DNA of 64,000 bases from contig OW568865.1 in the NCBI GenBank assembly GCA_938743325.2, forward strand, positions 186,001-250,000, in the 5' to 3' direction. Under the pieces are notes generated by a model. It searched no databases. It was not told the DNA's origin and saw only the letters and a list, made by a program, of their open reading frames with translations. The position numbers were made by a program, and so were the translations under genes. This document shows, in pieces, positions 48,738 to 60,000 of this stretch. Numbering within the stretch: the first letter of the stretch is position 1; every line of letters starts with the position of its first letter. The stretch is from Pycnococcus provasolii. Its lineage: Eukaryota; Chlorophyta; Pseudoscourfieldiophyceae; Pseudoscourfieldiales; Pycnococcaceae.

Positions 48738-48784
48738 AGAAGAAACGCAAAACAATTTTTTTTGTAACTGTGCAATAGTCTGTT

Positions 48785-49490
48785 TTACGACCCCTTCTTG
48801 CTCAGCAGCTTGTACATGGCGCTCGCCTCGACGTATTTCGTGAAGTTGTCGCGGCGGCGGAAGAAGCTCTTGTCAACCGGGTCGACTTCGTCCACCTTGT
48901 AGGCGAAGTCCTCCTTGCTCTTTGGCAAAATCTTGTGCGTGTTAGGCACGTAGCCTGGGTTGCACGTACGCCACATGTGTTTGCTAAGCGTGTCCAGCAT
49001 CTTATGGTCCCTTTCCTCTACCGTCAGCTCGCGTGGTGGTGGCGGCGGTTCCACCGGCTCCAAGGCGACCGTCTGCTCGGCAGCCAGCTCGGCCTCCTCG
49101 TCGTGGTCGTATGCCTTGTGGAAGTTCGACGCGATGCGGTCCTCTTTCTCGATAATTTCCCTGGAGTGGTACGGAAACGCGTTTTATGTGAGTGAACATG
49201 TTGTTGGTTTGTGCCTGCGAAAAGCGCGCGCATCCTTTGTCGTCACTTTGTTCGGACAACACACGTTCGTTCCATCGATGACCCGTTCCCATCACCACCA
49301 CATTCACCCTTGTTAAGGTTGTCACTCTCCGGTTCGAGCTTAATACGCAAATCAAATCAAATCAAACGCACTTGCGGCCCCTCAATACACTCACTCACTC
49401 ACAACCACCCGGACCTAACGTTAACATAACTTACTTGAGAAAGTCGCTCTTGGCGTTATCCATCCATCCCACGCGTCCGACGTCCGTCAT
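48785..49490 (-). CDS. Small two-exon charged protein, unknown function
   Basis: Exon 1 is 49490-49435 (MTDVGRVGWMDNAKSDFL) and exon 2 is 49160-48785, with a 274-bp intron that has a GTAAGT donor and a CCACTCCAG acceptor. Joined, they give about 143 residues continuing KEIIEKEDRIASNFHKAYDH. The protein is hydrophilic with a poly-Pro patch (EPPPPPREL) and aromatic-rich phrases HMWRTCNPGYVPNTHKI and SFFRRRDNFTKYVEA. Its length and basic character would suit a microtubule-associated or flagellar protein; no family was recognised. The downstream exon alone has an in-frame ATG, but the spliced model explains the upstream coding-like sequence better. Confidence 0.75.
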
Positions 49491-50438
49491 GGCCGAAGCT
49501 CCACAAGAAGAAGGCTATGAGGAGGAGGAGAGGAGAGGCAAGGGGTTCCCGAGTGGTCCCGAGAACGACAACGAACCGGCTGGTTCTGTACTGTAAGAAC
49601 TATTCACCGACTTCCTTAGAGCTGTGTGTTGCAGTGCAGTGCTGTGTTGTGCCCGATCAGCATATGTTGTAGTGTACCCGGTACATAGTGTGCTCACTTC
49701 CCTCATCACTGCTCCTCGAGAGTGAGAGGGAGGGGAGACGTTCCCTCGGGTTGGGGTGGCCTGATCATCGGCCTGATCATCGGCCATCGGCCATTGGTTG
49801 CGGCCGTGTTGCCCCCAGGGTCAGGGTGTTGTGCCCCCTTCCTTCTAACCTTAGCTTCGGATCCATTCATCAATCTCAGTACATTTACTCGCGAGTTAAC
49901 AGTGAGCCTCACAGAATCCCCCATGCGGCCCATGTGTCCATGTCAGTATGTCACATGTGCGGCCATGTGCACTACAGTAGAGAACTATGTACCTGGCTGC
50001 TCCCCTTAATTACCCGGTAGCTGGAGAGTGATTACAGTAGCTGTGGCTGCCTGCCTGGTACAGCACCACTAAAAGTTCACACACAACACAACACCTCAAT
50101 GGATGGGATACAGTAGCTCCTCAATCATCAATAGTCTACGATAGACTAGTCGAATGAGAAGGCTCTACCTTTATGCGAATTCAATAATGAGACTTCAATA
50201 ATGAGCCTTTCCTTGCAAGGATTCCCTTCCCTGAAATCTGAATGCGCTCCCGCGTGCACGGGAAGCGAAGGGAAGGGAAGGGGCGCAACGCGGAAGGATG
50301 CATCGGCTCTGCCTGGCCGCGCCTCCGAAGTCCGAAGTCCGAACCTTCCCTCCCTCGTCGCCTCTGCGAATTTCAAAATCGCGCCAACAGCTCGCTCCGC
50401 ACAACCTTACCTTACCTTGGTGGTGTAAGGTGTCAGCC
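49491..50438. other. Divergent intergenic region, 0.95 kb
   Basis: It contains CTGATCATCGG duplications near 49761-49780, TACAGTAG motifs at about 49973, 50033 and 50112, and GGGAAGGGAAGGGG at about 50270-50282. Short frames on both strands have no coding character. No gene was seen. Confidence 0.55.
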
Positions 50439-52295
50439 ATGGCCTCTCCCCCTCCCTCCTTGTCTCTCAACCTCATGCCGACTTCTTGTGGCTTGGTACG
50501 CACCGCTTGTAACAACCCGGAAGATGATGAGGTGACGCCGCGGCAAGTAAGGCCAGTCAAGCACGGCCAAGAAATCAAGAAACAAACTGCGCGTGTCGGA
50601 ACTCCAGTCACGCCCAACGCGCCGTTCGACTTCCCGCAGTCCGAGGCGGGATCAAACAGAACAACGCCTGCAACGCCGAAACTGGCGACGGGACAGTCGT
50701 CGTCGTCGTCGTCGTCGTCGTCAAAGAAACATTTGAGCACGGGAGGAAAAACCAAGGCGGCCGCACTGACGGCTTCCCCCTCCACGCGCAGACCGACGCG
50801 CGCGCTCTTTGGAGTCTCGCAGCAGGAGGCGGAGCAGAGACAGGCAAGGATGGAGTGGACGACGGCAGACGCGGCACTGAGGCACAAGACGCGCGCCCTC
50901 GAAGGCGGAAGCGTACCCGGGCACGGCGTTGCCGAACTACTTGCTCCCGCGTACATGATGGCGGAGGAAATGCAAGATGACCGCAACGGCCTCCGTGGAC
51001 AGCTCGCTGAGGGTGCCGCGTGCCTGCGCGCAAATCTCGCGTGCTTTGCGGAACACCTGGAGATCCAGACGGACGAGAATACCAGGCGGGACCTGCTGGA
51101 GGCGAGCGGCGCGCAGATGGCTGAGTTCAGGCAGCTGCAGCACGCGGCAGTGGACGACCTTCGCGTCGAGGAGGAGGCACTTACGCGCGAGCTCGCGCTG
51201 TTCGCTGAGCGAATGGCGAGCCCGGAGTGGGAGGCACCCGCGCTCGCCGGAGCGTCAGGCGCGGCGGTACCGACACCCTCTCCGCACTACGTCGCGTACT
51301 CACTTCAGCCGACGCCGACGTCGTCGCGGCCATCTTCACGTGTTCGCGGCTACGGACCGTGCCGCACTCCCGTCTCCCCTGGCGACGCGCCCCCGGAGGT
51401 TGTGGCGGTGGAGGAATTCGAGGAGCTGAACGGACGGTACGGTGGGTGGGACGAGGCTGACCACCGGCGGTTCAAAAAAGCGCTGACCCGCGCGGGAGAG
51501 GATCACCGCCGCGTGCTGCCATTCGCGGAGGAGGCGCTTCCCGAGTTCTCGACGGCGGCCATTGAAGCTCACATTGCATGGGACTTTGAGCACGAGGAGC
51601 TCCTCACGCGTCGCCGTGCGGCGATCCAGCTGTGGCGAATGCGACGCGAGGAGCAGAAGCACTCGCTTTCAGCTGCCGATGCGGCAGCCGCATCTCCCGC
51701 AGCCGCGCGTGCAGAGCGTCAGGCTGCAGCCCTGGAGAAGGAGGCTGGGCAGCTCAGGAGAGAGGAGGAGCGAGCGGCTCTTGCTGAGTGGCGCGACAAG
51801 AAGGCAAAGGCGGCGATTGCGGCTGCGGAGGCTGCGGAGGCTGCGGAGGTGGCTCGCGCGGAGAAAAAGAAGGCGGAGGCGGCGCGACGCCGAGCGCAGA
51901 ATCTTGCGGCTCTCGAGGAGCACAAGATTCGCAAGGCTGCCGCGGATGAGGCGCGCAGGCATGCTTTAGTGTCCGAGGATGAGCCACCTCCCACGCGTCC
52001 AGCCAGCAGGGGAACGCTCGATGCGCTGCATGCTCGAAATCTGCGCATCATGGAGAAGCGCAGGTTGGCGGCAAGTGCGAAGGATCGCGAGCGAGAGGCG
52101 CGGGAGCAGAGGCTTCGCCGGGCGAGCGCGAGCGTGCAGGACCTTCCGAGCGATCCAAGCCGCCTGCTACGCCCCACTAAATCTGCGCAAATGCGTGCGG
52201 AGCGAGTTGTTGACGTCGAGAGGAAGGCGAAGAGCTTCTTCATGGGCGCGGAGAGGCAGCAGAGGGCTGTGCCTGCGTGGCGCGCGAAACAGTAA
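50439..52295 (+). CDS. CCDC112: CCDC112-like coiled-coil protein
   Basis: 618 residues from the ATG at 50439 (MASPPPSLSLN). The N-terminus is Ser/Thr-Pro-rich. A helical region (about 130-275) is followed by the CCDC112 signature at about 336-400: WDEADHRRFKKALTRAG, then FAEEALPEFS, then HIAWDFEHEELLTRRRAAIQ and LWRMRREEQK. Long Ala/Glu/Arg coiled coils (about 410-600) complete it. In animals CCDC112 is a centriolar-satellite or ciliogenesis-related protein, so it fits the other basal-body genes here. An upstream open frame begins without a supported ATG. The stop is 61 bp from that of the plastid L10 gene. Confidence 0.8.
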   Translation: MASPPPSLSLNLMPTSCGLVRTACNNPEDDEVTPRQVRPVKHGQEIKKQTARVGTPVTPNAPFDFPQSEAGSNRTTPATPKLATGQSSSSSSSSSKKHLSTGGKTKAAALTASPSTRRPTRALFGVSQQEAEQRQARMEWTTADAALRHKTRALEGGSVPGHGVAELLAPAYMMAEEMQDDRNGLRGQLAEGAACLRANLACFAEHLEIQTDENTRRDLLEASGAQMAEFRQLQHAAVDDLRVEEEALTRELALFAERMASPEWEAPALAGASGAAVPTPSPHYVAYSLQPTPTSSRPSSRVRGYGPCRTPVSPGDAPPEVVAVEEFEELNGRYGGWDEADHRRFKKALTRAGEDHRRVLPFAEEALPEFSTAAIEAHIAWDFEHEELLTRRRAAIQLWRMRREEQKHSLSAADAAAASPAAARAERQAAALEKEAGQLRREEERAALAEWRDKKAKAAIAAAEAAEAAEVARAEKKKAEAARRRAQNLAALEEHKIRKAAADEARRHALVSEDEPPPTRPASRGTLDALHARNLRIMEKRRLAASAKDREREAREQRLRRASASVQDLPSDPSRLLRPTKSAQMRAERVVDVERKAKSFFMGAERQQRAVPAWRAKQ

Positions 52296-52356
52296 CACAT
52301 CCGGATTAAACTCGTTTTCAGCGTCGTTACAAGGATCACGCGTCGCGTCGTCGTGC

Positions 52357-53022
52357 TTACTGCAAGTCCGCAAGCGTTCCTGCCTGCGTTTCATCCGCCT
52401 TTTTGCGCAGTGCCTCGGCAGCGTATCCCACCTTGCCCGGCACAGCCTTGACGGCGAACGCGAGCTTGCTCGCGGGCTGGTTAATCAACCTGGCAATTGT
52501 GGCAATGAGGTCATCCTTAGACGGCAGGTCCTCGACGGTCTTGAGCTGCTGTGGGGAGAGCTTCTGTCCCTCGAGCAAGCCCGCGTTGAAGTCGCGCTCG
52601 ATTTCCCGCGCCTTGAGATCCTTTTGGAGTTCCTTGAACGGCTTAATGGCGCTCTTGAAGTCGGAACCCACGAAGATCCACGTGTTGGTTCCCGTGGCAA
52701 CTTCGCCGAGTCCGTCCCACCCTTCGGTTTCAGAGGCTGCGCGGCGCACGAGCGTGTTTTTCACAACCATGACTTCGGTGTCGTCCTTCATGGCGCGCCT
52801 GAATTCCATCATATTTTTCACGGAGACGTCGGAGTGGTCGAACGAAAGCACGAGCGTGGACTGTTCGAGTGCGCTTTTGAGTTTATCCACCTGCTCCGCC
52901 TTGCGTTCTTTCGTGAGTGCCATGCACACGACACCGGGTGTTCCCCGAGCTCTCTGTGTGCGTCGCGTAGGCACCACCGGAGAGGCACGCAGAGGCGCGC
53001 AGCGCGAGGGAGAGGCGAGCAT
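52357..53022 (-). CDS. RPL10: Plastid 50S ribosomal protein L10
   Basis: 221 residues from the ATG at 53022 (MLASPSRCAPLRASP). The first 34 residues are a transit peptide (Ser/Arg/Pro-rich, no acidic residues, ending VVCMA). The mature part is bacterial-type L10/uL10: LTKERKAEQVDKLKSALEQS, LVLSFDHSDVSVKNMMEFRR, VMVVKNTLVRRA, GTNTWIFVGSD and a C-terminal helix TIARLINQPASKLAFAV that anchors L7/L12 dimers. It is nuclear-encoded, imported into the chloroplast and forms the ribosomal stalk base. It is strong evidence for a plastid. Its 5' region is shared with the ASPM gene. Confidence 0.95.
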   Translation of the reverse strand: MLASPSRCAPLRASPVVPTRRTQRARGTPGVVCMALTKERKAEQVDKLKSALEQSTLVLSFDHSDVSVKNMMEFRRAMKDDTEVMVVKNTLVRRAASETEGWDGLGEVATGTNTWIFVGSDFKSAIKPFKELQKDLKAREIERDFNAGLLEGQKLSPQQLKTVEDLPSKDDLIATIARLINQPASKLAFAVKAVPGKVGYAAEALRKKADETQAGTLADLQ

Positions 53023-54036
53023 GTAACTAACCTGTATAAAGAGAAAGAAAGAAGACTGAGACGAGAGACCAAGCTCAGAGGAAAGAGCAGAGGCAGAGTC
53101 TCCGAGATTCGGCAAAGCAAAGCGGCGGTGATTCCCAACACAAGAATGGCTGATGGCGTCGGAGGAGGGAGGTTGTTGGACTTTCTTTTTCGGGTGGCGG
53201 TCTCGGGGAGGTGTTCGTGGCTCGAGAGCGAGGAACATGTTGTGGATAGAGCCTCCACACGAACCGGTATCCTCCCGGGGTATCCTTCCCCCCGGGGGAC
53301 GTTTCCTTTTCCTTTGGGTTTGCTTTGCGCCAGATCCACGGGACCTACCTTAGTCTAACTCCTCGTTGCGAGGTTCTCATTTCCTAATCTTCAGCGGGGT
53401 TTGTGTTGTCTTTTTTGGTTAGTCTAGGGGTTGCCCTTGCCCCTCCTTCTTCCTGTTATTACGGGAAACTGGGGAAACTGGGGAAAGATAACCCAAAGAT
53501 GGTCGGAGCAAAAGGTCGGACCAGAGTCCAGAGGGAGGGTGGTCTTTCTCCGTTTCTGACCAAATCCCCCCGACCTTTGCTCCGACCGTTTGTCCCATCT
53601 ATCTCCGTTTCTGACCAATCCCCCCGACCTGTTGCTCCGATCAAAACTCCAAAATCCCCCCCCGACCTTTTGCTCCGACCAAATCCCCCCCGCGGGAGGG
53701 GGCGGGCGAGGGCTCGAGCAGTAGTCGGGGTTCAGCACAGCATGAGCAAGGGCTACTGTACCTATGCGGGGTTTGACCGTTGAACCCCGAGGTGGGCCCA
53801 AGGCGTTGTTAAATTGTCAACCAACCCCACAGTCTGACAGTAGGTAGAGCGCTTGGTTTGTTGTTGACTTCCCGGGATCCCGTCTTTTTCTTTTTGGTTT
53901 CAGCAGCTGTCAGTTCCCCCCCTCTTCTCTCTTCCCCCTCTTCTCCGCCCGCCTGCTTCGCACTCGCACTCGCACTCGCACTCATTCTCCTGCGCACGCA
54001 CATTCTATTCTGTGTCTTGCGTGTGTGTACACAGGG
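53023..54036. repeat. Divergent region with inverted and direct repeats
   Basis: 1 kb between plastid L10 and ASPM. Two direct repeats of about 40 bp start CTCCGTTTCTGACCAA at about 53552 and 53604, and further partial copies with CCCCCGACCTTTTGCTCCGA continue to about 53690. An inverted copy, GGTCGGAGCAAAAGGTC, lies at about 53501, so the block 53495-53690 could form a hairpin. (CACTCG)n is at about 53958-53981. Confidence 0.8.
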
Positions 54037-57000
54037 ATGACGACTCAACAGTCCCGCGTTCGTGCGTTTGGCGTCGACATCTCAAACACGCCAAAAACTA
54101 CCACGCAGATTGGGGGCGGTCCTTTGCATTCCCATTCCCACAAGAAGGGCAGCAGCAATTCTCGTTCTTTACAACAACCTGGGGTAAAGCTTTTGTTTGG
54201 ATCGCCAAACGATACAACAAATCATGCTGCTGCTGCTGCTGCTGCTCATGAAGACACAAACCTAGCCTCGGAAGAAGATACGCCAACGCTTATCCTGACA
54301 TGGCCGGCACTCGCAACGCCGTGGGTGGACTTTGGACGCACAGCCAACTACGCCAAAAAAACGCTGCACATACAAAACCCGTCGTCGACACAACCGCAGG
54401 TGGTCTGCGTGGATGTCGGAAACAAGGCAAAAGCGTCGGGATTCGACGTCGTCGGCGCGAGAGAGCTCGAGGTGGCGCCGAACGGTACCGTCAACGTCAC
54501 GCTCGCATGGACGCCGACGTACGACGCCGCGGATGCCAGCAAAAATAACCTCAAGGAACTCGTGTACGTGCAGTGGCAGCAGCTCGACGAGGAGGGCGAT
54601 GTCGTCAACAACCGACGACTCGAAATCAAAGTGTGCGGTGTCGCCGCGGGAGCTTCGCCGCGTACCGCAAGGCGCGTCACGCGATCCATGGCGCGCAGCG
54701 CAGCGGGTGCAAATTCGCCACCGGTGGCGGCGGCACTGGGCAAGAGACGCATGCCTGCAGTCACCTCCTTGTCCAGAAAGACAACATCAGCAGCAGCCAA
54801 GAAGCAGGCACCGCCACCGCCTTCGCAACAGCAGCAGGAGGCTCCAAGCGCGAAGAGAAGCAAGGGTGAGATGGGAAGTGCAATTCCAAGGCCGACGTCG
54901 ACGATTGCAAGGCAGCGATCTGCACCCGTGCCGGTGGCTTCGAAATTGCGACTGAAGAAGTCACGCAGCAGCACGGCGACCACGTCGTCGTCGTCGTCGT
55001 CAGCAACGCGTCAAATTTCAGCATCTCGACCAGCGTTTGGTGCATTCCACGCCGAGCTGTGGATGCGCAAGCAGGAGCGTGCGTTCGCGGGATGGCTCAA
55101 CGAAATTCTTGCGCCGCAGAGCTGCTCTGCCACCACGCAGACAGCGTCGTCCACGGAGGCGGCACCTTCGGCGCATGCCACTGCCATGTCCCATCGTCGT
55201 CTTGTGGCAAAGACGAGAGGTCTGTTGTGGCGACTGTACTCGCAGGGAACAGACACGCCAGCAAACACGACCGGCATCACGAAAAGCAACGCCTCGTCGA
55301 TCATCCCACTGCTCCTTCGCATGGAGTCGTCCATCGACAAGCAGCGCCTCGCGCTCTCCGAGTCCTCCTCACTGATGACCGACATTCGTCTGCGAGACAA
55401 CGCGCACGCCGGCGTTCTCGCCTACCACCCCTTCTGGCTCAAGTTGGCGCTAGAGGTGGTCGTGGGCGACGATGCCGCTCGCCTGCGACCAGCTACCGCT
55501 GACGAATCCGACGAAGACAGCGCAGCGCACGCGGAGCTCGTGGCATTCGTCAAGCATCGTTTCTTCGCAGATCCTGAACTCTCAAAGAACTACCAGAGTG
55601 TTCCCGGCGTCGAGAACGGGCTACACAAGGATGGATACGTGGTCGCCCTACGCGCACTGGTGCTCAAGCGCGTTCTTCTGCTCGCACTCGTTCTCGATCG
55701 AGCCGTGCAGAGCCAGTACAAGCCAATCGGGTGCCCGCCGCTGTTCCGCGTGCAGCGTCGCAGCGATGACGCCGCGGCTGCCGTGCTACTGAAGCGCTCG
55801 TCCGACGTTGTTGTGCAGTGCCTGTCGGAGTCTGTGGCAGGATCTGGCGACGTGCTTCGCCACCTGAAGGTCAACTTCAAGTACACGCTATCACACGAGC
55901 AGACGTCGATCATGGAGGCTAACTTCGCCGTGTCGAATGTTGCGACTGATCTCCGTGACGGCATGCGACTCTGCAAGCTCGTGGACGCGCTCGCATCGAC
56001 GAACCCACCCGCAATGGATGGCGTGAAGTACCCCGCGGACAAGCGTGCCCTCCAGCTGCACAACGTCAGTCTCGCTCTGGCGTCGTTCAAGGCGTGCGGA
56101 AGTTCTGTCGTCTCACCCACGAGCAGCGAGGAAGCTTACGCACGGGAGATTGTCGATGGGCATCGCGAGACGACGCTTGCTGTGTTGTGGTCAATCTACG
56201 CAGAGCACCAGGTCAGTCGCCTCGTGTGCACGCCTGAAGTATCGCACGACACCCTCACCGTTCTTGAGACGTGGATTGCAAGCAAGCACCGCGCCGAAGC
56301 GGCAAAGGTTGGAACGGGACTTGCAAGGTACCGGAGTCGCGCGGTGCAGGCTCAAGAGCGTCAGCAGGCGCACTTGACTGCGCGCCTGCCAAGCTACATC
56401 GGGGAGGCTACGATTGAAATCGGAGAATCGTCCGCAAAGGCATTCCACGCAGTCTTCCAGTGGTTCTACGGGCACAGCCTGCTCACCGGATTCGCGGAAG
56501 GTGCATTGCACACCTTTCAGCAGGGATGCGGGGATGGCTACCTCCTTTGCCACGTTGTCGCGCACTACGCACCGTCGCTGCTTGATGCGGACGAGGTGTA
56601 CCGCCCACCTCGCGCTCTTCTACGCATGAAGCTCGCCGAATGGGTTGCATCGGCATCTGCGCCAGATGGCATCGGTGCCGTGGGCGACGAAGACGTGTTC
56701 GTGTACGGTGCCAACGCGAAATCCGCAACGGAGGATGATGCACCGCTCTCGCCAGAGCCAGATGTTCCGTTCGTTTTCAATACAGGAAGCGCGGAGGAAG
56801 ATGCGGCACGCACTGCCGCACACCAGCGTGGGGTTGCACGAAACTTTGCACTGCTTCGGACCGCATTTGAAACTATGGGCGGTGTGCCATCACACGCGCT
56901 TACATCGGACGATGCATTCGACGGTACGCAGCTCGGTGCAGATGAAAAGGCGGCGGCAGTTCTCGTCTCAATGCTCTGCGCACGCCTTCTCGAGGTGTCA

Positions 57001-60000
57001 AAGGAGCATCGCGCCGCCTGCTGCATGCAGCGCGTGTTCCGGGCCAAGCTTCGCCTGAAGAGGGCGCCCGGACAGTCAGCCGCACGCCTTCACTTGCACA
57101 TGTGGCAGGCTGCTGCGGCCGTCATCGAGCGCTTCTGGGTAGGCTACAAGGTGAAGTGCGCGTTCCGTACTGCACAGCGTGCGGCGGTTGCGATACAGAG
57201 TCGCGTGAGATCGTTCCTTGCACAGCGAAAGTACACGCGATTCTGCAGTGCCATGATATCTATCCAGAGCCTTTGGCGAGGACAGCTCGCACGCCGCGAC
57301 TTCATGTGGAACAAGACTGTACCACGCGTGCTCGCGAAGGGTCTACTACGTGCACGTGCCATGCGCGCGTCGCGTCGCCTTGCCCGACGCACACCTGCGG
57401 CGGTGCGAATTCAGACTGCCGCTCGTCGATTCCTTTGCCGTTCACGCTATCAGCGTCTTACACGAGCCATCACGACACTTCAGCACCTTTGGCGCACGCG
57501 TGGAGATACATCTCGTGCAACCTTCATGGAAATGCGCAAATCTGCCGTGATTCTGCAACGTGGCTGGCGAGCACAGAAGGCCTACCGCGTCCATGTTGCA
57601 CGTGTGCGCAACGCGGCAGCGACAAAGATCCAGGCGAGTTCACGTGGTTGGCATGTTCGCAAGCGCCTTGCGAAGGAGCGCGGAGAAGCACAGAACCTCA
57701 TTTGCATCGTCGCAGCACAAGCACTTGTGCGAGGCTTTCTTGTGCGTTCCAGAGCGCGACGTGCAGCCGTGGCAGTTGCTCGTCGACAGGAAGCTGAGAA
57801 AGCTGCCGTGTGCATCCAGGCTGCTGCTCGCGGTATCGCAGCACGTCGAAACTTGCAGCTGATGCAAAACGCCGCCACAACTGTTCAGTGTGCTTTGCGT
57901 AGACATGCGTTTAACAAGCGCGTGGCCCATCGCGAACATGCCGCTTGCATCAATGCTGCTGCCACCAAGATGCAGTCATTGTGCCGGGGCTTCCTGGCGC
58001 GCACTGTGGTTGGGCGCATGCGTGCGGAGCTCGTAATCCGCGAGATGGCTGCGATGACCGTTCAAGCTGCAATGCGCGGTCGGCTCGCACGCATCGAGGC
58101 GAGTCGCATGCGCGCGGAGATCGCGATGCTCAAGGCTCGCGAGTCCGCGGCTGTGACGGTGCAGGCTGCAATGCGCGGTCGGCTCGCACGCATCGAGGCG
58201 AGTCGCATGCGTGCGGAGATCGCGATGCTCAAGGCTCGCGAGTCCGCGGCTGTGACGGTGCAGGCTGCAATGCGCGGTCGGCTCGCACGCATCGAGGCGA
58301 GTCGCATGCGCGCGGAGATCGCGATGCTCAAGGCTCGCGAGTCCGCGGCTGTGACGGTGCAGGCTGCAATGCGCGGTCGGCTCGCACGCATCGAGGCGAG
58401 TCGCATGCGTGCGGAGATGGATCGTATGCGTGCACTGTGGGAAGTTGCCCGTAATATGGCAGCTACGACTCTGCAGGCTGCAATGCGCGGTCGGCTCGCG
58501 CGCATCGAGGCGAGCCGCATACGTGCGGAGATCGCGATGCTCAAGGCTCGTGAGTCCGCGGCTGTGACGGTGCAGGCTGCAATGCGCGGTCGGCTCGCAC
58601 GCATCGAGGCGAGTCGCATGCGCGCGGAGATCGCGATGCTCAAGGCTCGCGAGTCCGCGGCTGTGACGGTGCAGGCTGCAATGCGCGGTCGGCTCGCACG
58701 CATCGAGGCGAGCCGCATACGCGCGGAGATTGCGATGCTCAAGGCTCGCGAGTCCGCGGCTGTGACGGTGCAGGCTGCAATGCGCGGTCGGCTCGCACGC
58801 ATCGAGGCGAGCCGCATGCGCGCGGAGATCGCGATGCTCAAGGCTCGCGAGTCCGCGGCTGCCCTGACTATCCAGAGTTTATTCCGCGGACATGTTGCTC
58901 GTATGAAGTCCAAGTCCATCCGTATCCAAAATGCTGTCAAAGAAGTTTCGTGTGTGCGGATGCAAGCAGCATTCCGTGGCTTGGTTGCCCGCCGAAAAGC
59001 TGAAATGGAACGTGCAGCAGTGGTGCGCCTTCAGTCTGCTGTGCGAGGATTCCATGTGCGTGCAGAGTTCACCGCACTTCGTTCTTCACGTGCGAAAATG
59101 GCGCAAGCCAGCACCTTGTTGCAAAGTGCCGCGCGTGGCTTTCTTGTGCGCCGCGCACTGATGCGACAGAGCGACGCAGCTCGTCAAATTCAGGCAGCGA
59201 TGCGTGGCCATGTGGCTCGACTCGAGGTGGCGCGCATGCGCGCCGAGCTTGCGACATTGCGCGAGTCGGCGGCGATCGCGATCCAGGCGGCGATGCGTGG
59301 TCGTTTGAGGGCACGCCGCATGCAAGCCGAGCTGGCAGTGCAGCGTGAGACGTCTGCGATCGCGATTCAGGCGGCGATGCGAGGTCGCGTGGCTCGACTC
59401 GAGGTGACGCGCATGCGTGCCGAGCTGGCAGTGCAGCGTGAGACGTCTGCGATCGCGATTCAGGCGGCGATGCGAGGTCGCGTGGCTCGACTCGAGGTGA
59501 CGCGCATGCGTGCCGAGCTGGCAGTTCAGCGTGAGACGTCTGCGATCGCGATTCAGGCGGCGATGCGAGGTCGCGTGGCTCGACTCGAGGTGGCGCGCAT
59601 GCGTGCCGAGCTGGCAGTGCAGCGTGAGACGTCTGCGATCGCGATCCAGGCGGCGATGCGAGGTCGCGTGGCTCGACTCGAGGTGGCGCGCATGCGTGCC
59701 GAGCTGGCAGTGCAGCGTGAGACGTCTGCGATCGCGATCCAGGCGGCGATGCGAGGTCGCGTGGCTCGACTCGAGGTGGCGCGCATGCGTGCCGAGCTGG
59801 CAGTGCAGCGTGAGACGTCTGCGATCGCGATCCAGGCGGCGATGCGCGGATGGCAGGTGCGAAAGAATCTCGTCAAAATAGAACTTGCGGCAATCGAAAT
59901 CCAGCGTCGTACACGTGGAATTCTCGCTCGTGCCCGTGCATCAGTGGTTCGCGAAGAGGCAATGCGTCGTGCCCGCACAGCTGCGGCGACCGCTGCCACA

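Noticed and set aside
49489-49596. Short plus-strand frame starting ATGGCCGAAGC
   Set aside because: Only about 35 codons, acidic low complexity, overlapping exon 1 of the minus-strand gene.
58059-59850. Regular 93- and 99-bp repeats as a possible CRISPR array
   Set aside because: There are no unique spacers, the units are coding IQ motifs, and the genome is eukaryotic.
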